Source of the DNA: CAYIBZ01 sp964361795
Lineage (GTDB): Bacteria; Patescibacteriota; Minisyncoccia; UBA6257; WO2-44-18
Reading direction: 5' to 3'
Length of the DNA: 12,817 nt
Assembly (NCBI GenBank): GCA_964361795.1
Contig: CAYIBZ010000016.1
Coordinates: 1-12,817, forward strand
Shown here piece after piece: positions 6,120 to 12,701 of the stretch. Each line of letters opens with the position of its first letter. Position 1 is the stretch's first letter. The translations under genes were made by a program, and so were the position numbers. The notes under the pieces are model-generated. The model had not been told where the DNA came from. It was given only the letters and a program-made list of their open reading frames with translations, and did not search any database.

Positions 6120-7027
6120 TTATTTAGTTGCCAAATTAATTATTTTTACCGCTATTTCAAATGGGTTCAGCAAATTCCGCGCGCTTGCCTGAAGATTTAT
6201 CGGCGTATTACTATCTAAATCCTTTGTGTCTAAATTCAAGATTTCCGGATTATCCGCCAATCCTTGGCTGTCCGCGCCGTTGGCAGACCAATTAATAGCG
6301 CCTTGGCTCGCGTTATCCAGATTAAAGAAATATAACAGCGCGGTAAGAAAATTTTCTCCAATGCCAACTTGATTGTCAGGGTAAGGCGCGTCTATCACGA
6401 CTTCCGGAACTGCCATGGGAATGTCAACGATTTCATCCAATTCCGTTCCTTTATAATTCATCACGGTAATTCGGACTTGCTGATTATTGCCATTTAATCC
6501 GTCAGCGCTGAAAGATAAACTTTTCAATCCTTTTCCGGATTTTTCAAAATTGCCGTTTAANNNNNNNNNNNNNNNNNNNNNNNNNNNNNNNNNNNNNNNN
6601 NNNNNNNNNNNNNNNNNNNNNNNNNNNNNNNNNNNNNNNNNNNNNNNNNNNNNNNNNNNNCGCTGAAAGATAAACTTTTCAATCCTTTTCCGGATTTTTC
6701 AAAATTGCCGTTTAAATACCAGCGGATTTCGTTGCGGGAAAGATCGGCTAGTTTGCCGCCATCTATCAGTTCAAAGCTTACTTCAATGGGAGTGTTGGCG
6801 ATTGGCAGTATTTTACCCTGATAGCCGGCTGGCGCGTAACTATTGGCTTTCCAGGTAACCATAAATTCGGGCGCGACTTGAGCGCCGGAAAATCCAAATG
6901 ACAAAATCCAAATTACAAATAATATGATCGCAAATTGCCACCGCCAAAGGCGGGGTCCCGCCCCCAAAAAATCTAGAAAATGGTGGCGGGAAAAATTGAA
7001 AATTGAAAATTGAAAATTGTTTCTCAT
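6120..7027 (-). CDS. Secreted Ig-like protein, interrupted by an artefactual gap
   Basis: The sequence is split by 100 N flanked by two identical 55-bp copies. Removing one copy and the N restores a single 250-residue frame, with ...GKGLKSLSFS continuing into ADGLNGNNQQ. A hydrophobic stretch (about 32-46, FAIILFVIWILSFGF) followed by SGAQ looks like a signal peptide or anchor. The rest is beta-rich with Ig/PKD-like phrases (IEVSFELIDGG, IRWYLNGNFEKSGKG, QQVRITVMNYKG), so I call an extracellular Ig-like fold without a known partner. The ATG overlaps the VirB4 stop as ATGA, which fixes the start. That start places the hydrophobic core about 30 residues in, behind repeat-derived sequence (see 6937-7019). 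The gene ends 2 bp before the pilin-like gene, suggesting a surface or periplasmic T4SS accessory. Confidence 0.7.
6506..6715. other. Artefactual gap: identical 55-bp copies around 100 N
   Basis: Positions 6506-6560 and 6661-6715 are identical over 55 bp and abut the N block on both sides. This is what an unmerged k-mer overlap between contigs looks like. The downstream frame fits perfectly once 155 bp are collapsed, so no sequence is actually missing. Confidence 0.92.
6937..6990. repeat. GC-rich nested palindrome in the 5' part of the Ig-like gene
   Basis: GCCACC (6937-6942) faces GGTGGC (6982-6987). Inside, GGCGGG (6949-6954) faces CCCGCC (6957-6962), and GCC-AAA-GGC (6943-6951) offers an alternative small stem. 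Its G+C content stands out sharply from the AT-rich flanks. It encodes the odd peptide FLGAGPRLWRW ahead of the signal sequence. This looks like an inserted repeat rather than native protein sequence. Confidence 0.5.
6996..7019. repeat. TTGAAAA heptanucleotide tandem repeat
   Basis: Three full TTGAAAA units plus TTG occur in a row. On the coding (minus) strand they start three codons after the ATG of the Ig-like gene and encode NFQFSIFNF in rotating frames. Because the unit is 7 bp, gain or loss of one copy would shift the reading frame. Confidence 0.75.
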
Positions 7028-8727
7028 ATTTGCTGTTCTAAAATCTGTTCCGGTTTGGTTGTAATGACCTTGTCCTCGCCGTACGAAGCGATAATTTGAA
7101 TGGCTACATGGTTTAATCCAGCGAAGAAAAGCCCTTGGCCCACTCCCGCCTCCAAAAGAAGCCCTTTTTCCGCCTCGGTAAGGTTAAAAGTTTTCGCCAC
7201 CGAATCAATCATCGCCGGAGATTGTTTCAGAAGAATCTGAAGAGATGAGTTAGTGATAATCGGTCGGCCGAACGGCGATCCCAAAAAGTCTTCAACATCT
7301 TGAGTTATCGTTGTTATTCCCAAAAAATATTTTCTAGCCCTTTTTACCAAGCCAAACAAGAAAGAAGCGCCGTCGGGATATTTCATCATCCACCACGCCT
7401 CGTCAATCAGTAAAACTCTTTTCTTTAATTCCGATCTGATTAAATTCCAGATAAAGTTTAGAATCATATACATCGCGATCGGCCTTAATTCGTCTTCCAG
7501 ATCGCGGATTGAGAAAATTATCAAACGGTTTTTAATGTCAATGTTGGTCGGCCGATTAGTAAAACCGGCATAGCTTCCTTTTGTGAATCTGTACAATCTG
7601 GTCGCCAAATCCCGCCCCCCCTCCATATTTTCTAAAACCGTCTGCAAGTTTTCCAAAAGCGGCGGCTGGGCGGTGGAAAAATCTTTGCCCGGGATAATAT
7701 CAAAAGCGGCGTAGGTTTCGGCGACTGCCCTGTCCAGCAAAGCTTCTTCCGCGGTTTTAATTTTTCCCAGCATGAGTTTCAAAAGACCCGTTAGAGTGAC
7801 AATATGCGATCTTAAAACATCGCCCGGGTCCTCCCCTTTGGGAATGATAGGTATAGCAAAAGGATTAATATGGCTGTCAGAAGCGAGAGAAATTTTGAAA
7901 AAGCTTCCGCCGACAGTTTTGGCCAATTGTTCATATTCGTTTTCCGGATCAATGATTAAAACATCGGAACCGGTCATCAAAAGCCGCAGAGCTTCCAGTT
8001 TCGTGGTGTAGGATTTTCCGGCGCCGGATTTGGCAAAAATGACCATGTTGGCGTTTTCCAGCGAAAATCGGTCAAAGATTACCAAGGTGTTATTATGGCG
8101 GTTAATTCCATATAAAATCCCTTCATCGGAAGTCAGGCTTGCCGAAACAAACGGAAAAAAAGAAGAAAGCGGGCCGGAGTTCATCGGGCTGTTTACTAAT
8201 AGATTATCGGCGCCAAGCGGCAGTACCGAAGAAAATCCTTCTGTTTGCTGAAACAACGCCGGTTTCGCGTACACCAACCGGCTTTCCAATAAATAATTAA
8301 TTTCCGATTCCAATTTATTTAAATTTTCCAGCGTGTCAGCGTAAATAGTTAAATAAACCCCAACCTTAAAAAGATGTTCCTGTCCCGTTTGCAGAGTGTC
8401 CCGCAGAGACTCAATATCCTGATAAGCGGTTTCCAGCATGGGATTGCGCACTAATCCTTTTTCCTGCTGTTCCGATATTTCCGCTTCCACAACCGCCGTC
8501 TTTTTACGAAGATTTTTCAAGGCCAGCGGCGTGTCTATGGGATGGGCAAAAATCGCTATATCCAGCAAGTTTGGCAGATTAATAATCGGCGAGAACCAGC
8601 CAGTTGATAAATAACGGGGATAAGTAAACAAGAATAGCGTTTTCGCGAACTTATTGCCGACTTTCAAGTAATTGGGATTGACTTCAATGGCCGGCGGCGC
8701 TATTAAATTTTTTATTTCCTCTTTCAT
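7024..8727 (-). CDS. virB4: VirB4-family T4SS ATPase
   Basis: VirB4 is the conserved ATPase at the cytoplasmic base of type IV secretion and conjugation machines. From the ATG at 8727 the protein has 567 residues. The Walker A motif AKSGAGKS lies at about 232-239, the conserved VLIIDPENEYEQL follows at about 256-268, Walker B VLLIDEAWWMM at about 438-448, and ITTITQDVEDF at about 481-491. These are typical of the VirB4/TraC C-terminal domain. The N-terminal part (NYLKVGNKFAKTLFLFTYPRYLSTGWFSP) matches the middle domain of the same family; the N-terminal domain is a separate gene just upstream. I prefer 8727 because MKEEIKNLIAPPAIEVNPNYL looks like the native start; an in-frame ATG at 8793 would add 22 residues read from the inserted element. 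The gene overlaps the next by ATGA. Confidence 0.93.
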   Translation of the reverse strand: MKEEIKNLIAPPAIEVNPNYLKVGNKFAKTLFLFTYPRYLSTGWFSPIINLPNLLDIAIFAHPIDTPLALKNLRKKTAVVEAEISEQQEKGLVRNPMLETAYQDIESLRDTLQTGQEHLFKVGVYLTIYADTLENLNKLESEINYLLESRLVYAKPALFQQTEGFSSVLPLGADNLLVNSPMNSGPLSSFFPFVSASLTSDEGILYGINRHNNTLVIFDRFSLENANMVIFAKSGAGKSYTTKLEALRLLMTGSDVLIIDPENEYEQLAKTVGGSFFKISLASDSHINPFAIPIIPKGEDPGDVLRSHIVTLTGLLKLMLGKIKTAEEALLDRAVAETYAAFDIIPGKDFSTAQPPLLENLQTVLENMEGGRDLATRLYRFTKGSYAGFTNRPTNIDIKNRLIIFSIRDLEDELRPIAMYMILNFIWNLIRSELKKRVLLIDEAWWMMKYPDGASFLFGLVKRARKYFLGITTITQDVEDFLGSPFGRPIITNSSLQILLKQSPAMIDSVAKTFNLTEAEKGLLLEAGVGQGLFFAGLNHVAIQIIASYGEDKVITTKPEQILEQQI

Positions 8728-8731
8728 CCCG

Positions 8732-8830
8732 TTAGAGATAGGATATGCCCGACAGGCATATCCGTAAATTGGCCGTCCGACAACGGTTTTCATGTAACAA
8801 CGTGAATTTTGGTATCTGATTAGTATTCAT
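8732..8830 (-). other. 32-codon upstream reading frame within the element
   Basis: An ATG at 8830 opens a frame that ends with TAA at 8734-8732, four bases before the VirB4 ATG at 8727. It overlaps the frame that would give the 22-residue VirB4 extension. If translated it could feed ribosomes to VirB4, which lacks a Shine-Dalgarno. Nothing suggests that the peptide itself is functional; it may be chance. Confidence 0.25.
8741..8763. repeat. 9-bp perfect hairpin inside the inserted element
   Basis: GGATATGCC (8741-8749) pairs with GGCATATCC (8755-8763) around a 5-nt loop CGACA. It directly abuts one terminal inverted repeat of the element, so the end is asymmetric: one terminus carries this sub-terminal hairpin and the other does not. 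In the mRNA it would lie 14-36 bases before the VirB4 start. Confidence 0.75.
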
Positions 8831-8857
8831 GGATTGATTATCTCTAACGGGATCATA

Positions 8858-9523
8858 TTATTGCTTGGCTATTTCCAGCGTTTTTTTCTCAATAGCTTCC
8901 GGATTATAAAGGTTGTAAAACAATTCAATGATTTCTTCATTCTCCAGGGCGATTGCCCGCAAGCCGATTGCGTTTAATCCGGATGTCACTTGATCCGTCC
9001 TTTGGGACAGCTGTTGGAGGTGTCTTTGAAAAGCCACTTCTTTTTCTTCCGATGGGCCAACGGCCTTTTCCTTCCTAAAAATTCCCAAGACTTTACCAAG
9101 TAATCCCGCTCCGCCGGCCGGAATCTGAATCGGGTCAAACGGGACAATCGCGAAAAATGTTTTTTCCATAATTGGATTTTGCGAGACGAACGATTGGACG
9201 AAATCTCTATAGCCGGCTATTTGATTTTTCAGCAATTCATTGGCTTCTTGTTCCCGAAGAGACTCAAGCCGTTTCAAATAGTCTTCAATGTTAAGCCGGC
9301 GGGAGTGGATAAAAATCTGCACGGAGAAATTAAGCGAATTTAGAAAGCTTTGGTAAGCGAAAGTTATCAATCCCTGTTCTTCTTCCGATTTTAATTCAAA
9401 ATTTAGCCCGCTCACCATTAAAACCTGGCGCATTGCTCCATTTTTCAAAATAATCGTGTTATCGCGGATTTCCTCTATGTCAACAAATTTTTGAGTTGCT
9501 TGGGAAGGCTGTTTATCGGGCAT
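8858..9523 (-). CDS. TraC/VirB4 N-terminal-domain protein
   Basis: This 221-residue protein resembles the N-terminal domain of VirB4/TraC/TrbE ATPases: KFVDIEEIRDNTIILKNGAMRQVLMVSGLNFELKSEEEQ (about 12-50), then a helix FLNSLNFSVQIFIHSRRLNIEDYLKRL (60-87) and the strand FFAIVPFDP (123-131). It has no Walker motifs. The ATPase half is encoded by the next gene, so a single VirB4 appears to be split into two polypeptides. A separate TraC-like protein before the ATPase is, as far as I recall, common in Patescibacteria, so this is probably not a recent frameshift. The TAA stop was originally followed almost at once by the VirB4 ATG. The start at 9521-9523 is preceded by ATATAATATATAT with no Shine-Dalgarno. 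It lies 18 bp after the PrgI-family stop. Confidence 0.82.
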   Translation of the reverse strand: MPDKQPSQATQKFVDIEEIRDNTIILKNGAMRQVLMVSGLNFELKSEEEQGLITFAYQSFLNSLNFSVQIFIHSRRLNIEDYLKRLESLREQEANELLKNQIAGYRDFVQSFVSQNPIMEKTFFAIVPFDPIQIPAGGAGLLGKVLGIFRKEKAVGPSEEKEVAFQRHLQQLSQRTDQVTSGLNAIGLRAIALENEEIIELFYNLYNPEAIEKKTLEIAKQ

Positions 9524-9541
9524 ATATATATTATATCAGCG

Positions 9542-10233
9542 TTATTGCTGTTCTCTTAATTTTCTAAACTCTTCCATTTTTTCTTTCGTCAAAACGTAAG
9601 AATTTGGCGCCGTTTTTTTANNNNNNNNNNNNNNNNNNNNNNNNNNNNNNNNNNNNNNNNNNNNNNNNNNNNNNNNNNNNNNNNNNNNNNNNNNNNNNNN
9701 NNNNNNNNNNNNNNNNNNNNAAACTCTTCCATTTTTTCTTTCGTCAAAACGTAAGAATTTGGCGCCGTTTTTTTAATGAGCGGCGTCGGCATTTTTTCTC
9801 TTTTAGCGATTGAAGAAGTGGTTGTCAGCAATTTTGACCAGAGACTCTTAATCTTAGTTTTGCTCTCGGCCTTGCCCTCCGCGGCTTTAGCGAAAGATGG
9901 CTGTGCCCTTCCGAAGCTTTCAGCGAAGGAGGGGGGTTTGGCCTGTTCCTTTTGTTCTCTCTGCCAAAGATAAAGTTTCGGCTGCCAAAAATAGAGAAAG
10001 GCGCCCCTAAAAATCGTTGATAATGGCTGGCCGTTAATTTTAATAAAGGCGAAAGAAGCCGCCGCGATTCCTATCAGAGCGGTAATGATAAGCCAAAGCC
10101 AGGTTTGGAGTATGAAAAATAAGAAAAAGCTTGTTAATCCGGCCGCCGCTATATACAAAAACTGCTTCAAGGTTAACGGCCCGATAATTTTACTCTCTGT
10201 TTCTATAAATTGTGGAACTTGAAATTGCGCCAT
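9542..10233 (-). CDS. PrgI-family inner-membrane T4SS protein, interrupted by an artefactual gap
   Basis: After collapsing the duplicated 55 bp and 100 N, the frame runs on from KEKMEEF to RKLREQQ and a TAA at 9544-9542, giving 178 residues. The N-terminus is typical of the family: QFQVPQFIETESKIIGPLTLKQF (3-25), then two membrane helices (about 26-43 and 46-65), then PLSTIFRGAFLYFWQPKLYLWQRE (70-93). PrgI-family proteins sit beside the TraC/VirB4 ATPase in conjugation systems and are thought to be channel components. The cytoplasmic tail (about 94-178) is basic. It contains two repeat-derived peptides, PSFAESFGRA and PSFAKAAEGKA (about 101-122), encoded by tandem palindromic repeats. Without the collapse, the frame would end in an artefactual KKRRQILTF tail. 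Confidence 0.85.
9566..9775. other. Artefactual gap: identical 55-bp copies around 100 N
   Basis: Positions 9566-9620 and 9721-9775 are identical over 55 bp on either side of the N block, the same length as at the second gap. The shared length points to one assembler k-mer. Collapsing 155 bp restores the PrgI-family reading frame and an 18-bp spacer to the next gene. Confidence 0.92.
9875..9900 (-). repeat. Palindromic repeat copy 2, inside the PrgI-family gene
   Basis: The plus strand CCCTCCGCGGCTTTAGCGAA then AGATGG aligns with the reverse complement of copy 1 (19-48) with several mismatches. It lies in frame and encodes PSFAKAAEG. The arms have decayed (CCCTCC versus AGATGG), so this looks older than copy 1. 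Confidence 0.6.
9905..9934 (-). repeat. Palindromic repeat copy 3, inside the PrgI-family gene
   Basis: CCCTTCCGAAGCTTTCAGCG then AAGGAGGG aligns closely with the reverse complement of copy 1. It is a near-tandem neighbour of copy 2 and encodes the related peptide PSFAESFGRA. The two copies therefore form a repeated peptide in the cytoplasmic tail, which suggests tandem duplication or a double insertion. Confidence 0.65.
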
Positions 10234-10239
10234 ATTTGT

Positions 10240-10794
10240 TTAAATTTTTGAGTCAAGATTGTCTTTTTCGACCCTTTCCGTAACTGGCGATTGTTTTGGC
10301 ACGTTGATTGGCACTTTCATTATCGGAGGTTGTCCTCCTTCGCGTGAAGCTATGGCGGACGATGGCGGCGTTGGTCTCGGAAGGATCGGCGGCGGAACTC
10401 TTAATGGCGGCAGCGGCGGCAGGCCTGTTTCTTTCAGTGTTGGAATTTCTGGCTCTGCCATCGTTGTTTTCAGGTCAATGTTCAGCTCATTTCTTAAAAT
10501 CACCTCAATTGGCCGAAGAATACTTTCAAAAATTTCTTGAACGGCGCTTTTTGCTATCATCGGATTTAATTTCAATTTCCCTATTAGTTCATTAAGGAAA
10601 TTTTGAGGAGCAAGATCGCCAAGGCAAAGTCTTAATATCATAGTTGGTATGACCCGTATTCTTTCTTCATCATCAAAGCTCAATTTTTTATTCAAATCGC
10701 TGATTAAATCAGTAATACGGGTTGACGACAGCCAGTCCTTTATTGGCTCCGGCAATAATTTGAAATCTTTTATTTTGGTAATTTCTCCGGCCAT
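10240..10794 (-). CDS. Unknown T4SS-locus protein with proline-rich tail
   Basis: I do not recognise a domain in this 184-residue protein. Residues about 1-105 look helical and soluble (IKDWLSSTRITDLISDLNKKLSF, IPTMILRLCLGDLAPQNFLNELIGKL, AVQEIFESILRPIEVILRNEL) with no signal peptide, so it is probably cytoplasmic. Residues about 111-150 are proline-rich (LPPLPPLRVPPPILPRPTPP), and the end is polar. A palindromic repeat in the tail encodes AIASREGG. It lies between the VirB6-like and PrgI-family genes, with 9-bp and 6-bp spacers, so it is almost certainly co-transcribed with the secretion genes. The helical part could be a small adaptor and the proline tail a flexible linker; this is a guess. 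Confidence 0.75.
   Translation of the reverse strand: MAGEITKIKDFKLLPEPIKDWLSSTRITDLISDLNKKLSFDDEERIRVIPTMILRLCLGDLAPQNFLNELIGKLKLNPMIAKSAVQEIFESILRPIEVILRNELNIDLKTTMAEPEIPTLKETGLPPLPPLRVPPPILPRPTPPSSAIASREGGQPPIMKVPINVPKQSPVTERVEKDNLDSKI
10332..10360 (+). repeat. Palindromic repeat copy 4, inside the proline-rich gene
   Basis: GTCCTCC (10332-10338) faces GGCGGAC (10354-10360) with one mismatch, around TTCGCGTGAAGCTAT. The CCTCCTTCGC start matches copy 1 on the same strand. On the coding strand it adds SAIASREGGQ to the disordered tail, a place where an insertion would be tolerated. Confidence 0.5.
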
Positions 10795-10803
10795 ATATTT
10801 TTT

Positions 10804-12687
10804 TTAAATTCCCACATTAGGGCCCTCTTTCCTTTTGGTTTCCGCAGTTTCAATTTTAGTCTCCGGCTGCTGCGGCGTTGTTGGCTGTTTAGGCAAGCGT
10901 TTTAATGACTCATATTCTTTAGCGTATTCGGGAGCCGTTACCACTCTCTGCATCGCCGGATTATTCATTACAAATCTGACGGTAGGATGTCCCGGATTTG
11001 TTGTCTGCAGTGATCTAGCCGCTATCATGAACGATATCAGTTGCGGCAATGTGCCCTCTTTTGCCAATCTTTCCTGGTGTCCATTAGCGAAGAAACGGGC
11101 TAATTTTTCGATTGCCTGCGGTGGAAGTTCTTCCGTCTTTGATGGCCTAAATTTACTCATAGCAAACGCCATAGCTTTTTCGTCAAAGTTCTTGTCGTCA
11201 ATATTCTCATCTTTAGCAAGCTCTTTCAGTTTAGGAATGCTCATAAGTTGGGGAGCGAGGTAGGGGGCGTTAGAAACGGCGTTAGTAACGGCATTTTTAA
11301 CCCCCAATTTTTCTGCTAATTCAAGATTATTCTTTAAGAACGCGGGGTCGGCTTTATCAACCAGATTTCGCTTAACAATTTCTTGCGCGAAAGCGGCCCT
11401 GCGAGCCGGATTGGGCGTAAAGGCCTTTGATGCTACCAAAAGCGCTTCGTCGCTCTTATACGCTTTTGCGATATCATTTTGCTGATCAGCTACGGCTTCT
11501 TTCGGTATTTCGGCCAGATTGTACATTCCAGCGGCAACTCCCTTTAGGCCCGGCACTTTAGCCGTAGCGCCAGCCATTCCTTTGAAAAACCTTGACCGCA
11601 ATGCCGCCGCCGCCAAAGGGGCGCCAACCGCCTTCCCCGCTCCCAAGCCAGCTCGCACGGGAAGCAGAGCCGCCCGGCCAGTTTTTCCGATCATCCAATT
11701 ACTGGCGGTTCTGGCAAAACCCATTGCCGTATTAGCGCCGGTGATTCCGATTTTGTTAGCCGCGTAAAGCCCGCCGAAGGCTAAAGCGGCTTGGATTAAG
11801 ATTTGCACAAAGACCATAACATCCGGCGAAGTTAAACCAAGCGCATTCGCGGTTCCGTTGATAATTGGCGCGGCCTTGCCGGTTCTGCCGTTTTCCACCA
11901 AAGCCCCCATCCGTTCGGCCGTAAGAATGCTTAAATAAACGAAAAACGATACCGCCGGAAAGAAGAAATTCCATTTAAGAAAATTGCTCCACCAGGATTT
12001 CCAGTGTCCGGACAATTCCGGAAAGACCGAAAACATCCAGGCAATTGGCATGATTATCAAAAGAAAGATCAGCCAGATATAGCGCGCCAACAGCATCAAC
12101 GCGATCGCGAAGAAAGTTATTACCAGTACAATATTAAAAATTGTCACGGACGCCAGCAAGGCGAAAGGTTTTAGGAAATCGGCGCCGAACTTCAAGAATC
12201 CGGAACCCTCTTCCGTTCCGGGCTTTGGAACAATGGACATCATTTTCTGGATATTAAAAGCGTTGGCCAGATTGTCAGCGAAAGTTTTCCCATTGTCCGG
12301 AGTGGAAGCGGAAATAAAGAAATTTCCCAGCACATTGGTAAAATCTATGAAAACGCCGGCGATGCCGAAGCTGAAATTAATCAAGATTGCCGCGAAAACC
12401 AAATTTTTCAGCACCACTTTCATTTGATATCGCTCCCAGCGAAACATGGTCGCGAAAGCCAGTATGATTATTGCCAGCACAAACCCTAAATTGGCGACAT
12501 TCAGAGATATTTTAAAGCCCTCTTGAACTACCGGATTCGCGGCGACATTAGCTCCTAATTCTATCATCAGCTGAATTAAAGAAACCGCGAAAGAAATCAA
12601 ATAGCCGGCCAAATAAGTTATCCAATAACCAACTTCAAAAGCCGCTAAGTGGAAAAAGTCTACTAATGGTTTAAAGATTGCTGTCAT
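10804..12687 (-). CDS. VirB6/TrbL-like polytopic T4SS membrane protein
   Basis: The 627-residue protein has about seven hydrophobic segments, at roughly 18-42, 62-81, 91-114, 172-198, 201-222, 239-255 and 288-311. A polar loop (about 120-165) separates the third and fourth. Such a polytopic N-terminal half with a long soluble C-terminal half fits the VirB6/TrbL group, which forms the inner-membrane part of the secretion channel. The short stretch ISLNVANLGFVLAIIILAFATMFRWERYQ, followed by KNLVFAAILINFSFGIAG, is of a kind I associate with Patescibacteria T4SS proteins. The C-terminal half (about 312-627) is Ala-, Lys- and Pro-rich, largely helical and probably cytoplasmic, ending in a low-complexity QPTTPQQPETKIETAETKRK tail. 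It starts 14 bp after the preceding partial gene and ends 9 bp before the next. Confidence 0.85.
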   Translation of the reverse strand: MTAIFKPLVDFFHLAAFEVGYWITYLAGYLISFAVSLIQLMIELGANVAANPVVQEGFKISLNVANLGFVLAIIILAFATMFRWERYQMKVVLKNLVFAAILINFSFGIAGVFIDFTNVLGNFFISASTPDNGKTFADNLANAFNIQKMMSIVPKPGTEEGSGFLKFGADFLKPFALLASVTIFNIVLVITFFAIALMLLARYIWLIFLLIIMPIAWMFSVFPELSGHWKSWWSNFLKWNFFFPAVSFFVYLSILTAERMGALVENGRTGKAAPIINGTANALGLTSPDVMVFVQILIQAALAFGGLYAANKIGITGANTAMGFARTASNWMIGKTGRAALLPVRAGLGAGKAVGAPLAAAALRSRFFKGMAGATAKVPGLKGVAAGMYNLAEIPKEAVADQQNDIAKAYKSDEALLVASKAFTPNPARRAAFAQEIVKRNLVDKADPAFLKNNLELAEKLGVKNAVTNAVSNAPYLAPQLMSIPKLKELAKDENIDDKNFDEKAMAFAMSKFRPSKTEELPPQAIEKLARFFANGHQERLAKEGTLPQLISFMIAARSLQTTNPGHPTVRFVMNNPAMQRVVTAPEYAKEYESLKRLPKQPTTPQQPETKIETAETKRKEGPNVGI

Positions 12688-12701
12688 GTCGTTTGTTTAA
12701 G

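Larger units (their letters stand above)
8726..8853. mobile_element. Small MITE-like element with 15-bp terminal inverted repeats
   Basis: ATCCCGTTAGAGATA (8726-8740) and TATCTCTAACGGGAT (8839-8853) are perfect inverted repeats 98 bp apart. The interior holds a 9-bp hairpin and no transposase. On the minus strand both ends are bordered by ATGA (8856-8853 and 8727-8724), a possible 3-4-bp target duplication. Excising the element and one ATGA gives TAATATGAAAGAGG, in which VirB4 would start directly after the stop of the preceding gene. I therefore infer insertion at the VirB4 start codon. No second copy lies in this window, so mobility rests on structure alone. Confidence 0.65.

Noticed and set aside
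6506..6715. Two separate genes (135 aa and 122+ aa) at the second gap
   Set aside because: The flanking 55-bp copies are identical and the frames join perfectly after collapse; the shorter frame starts at a TTG inside the duplicated copy.
8858..9523. TraC-like gene as a frameshifted pseudogene of VirB4
   Set aside because: Both halves have complete, domain-sized frames and the reconstructed ancestral junction TAAT-ATG implies separate genes before the insertion.
9530..9535. TATAAT -10 box upstream of the TraC-like gene
   Set aside because: The region is AT-only and no matching -35 is visible at the right distance; the gene sits in a tight operon.
9875..9934. CRISPR-like repeats
   Set aside because: Only two imperfect palindromic copies 30 bp apart with no spacers, lying in frame inside a coding region.
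10259..10595. Two overlapping plus-strand frames over the proline-rich gene
   Set aside because: Gly/Val- and Ala/Leu-rich shadows of the minus-strand proline-rich codons; no start context or operon partner.
10835..11263. 142-aa plus-strand frame within the VirB6-like gene
   Set aside because: Antisense shadow over the long minus-strand gene, which continues at full length with consistent composition.
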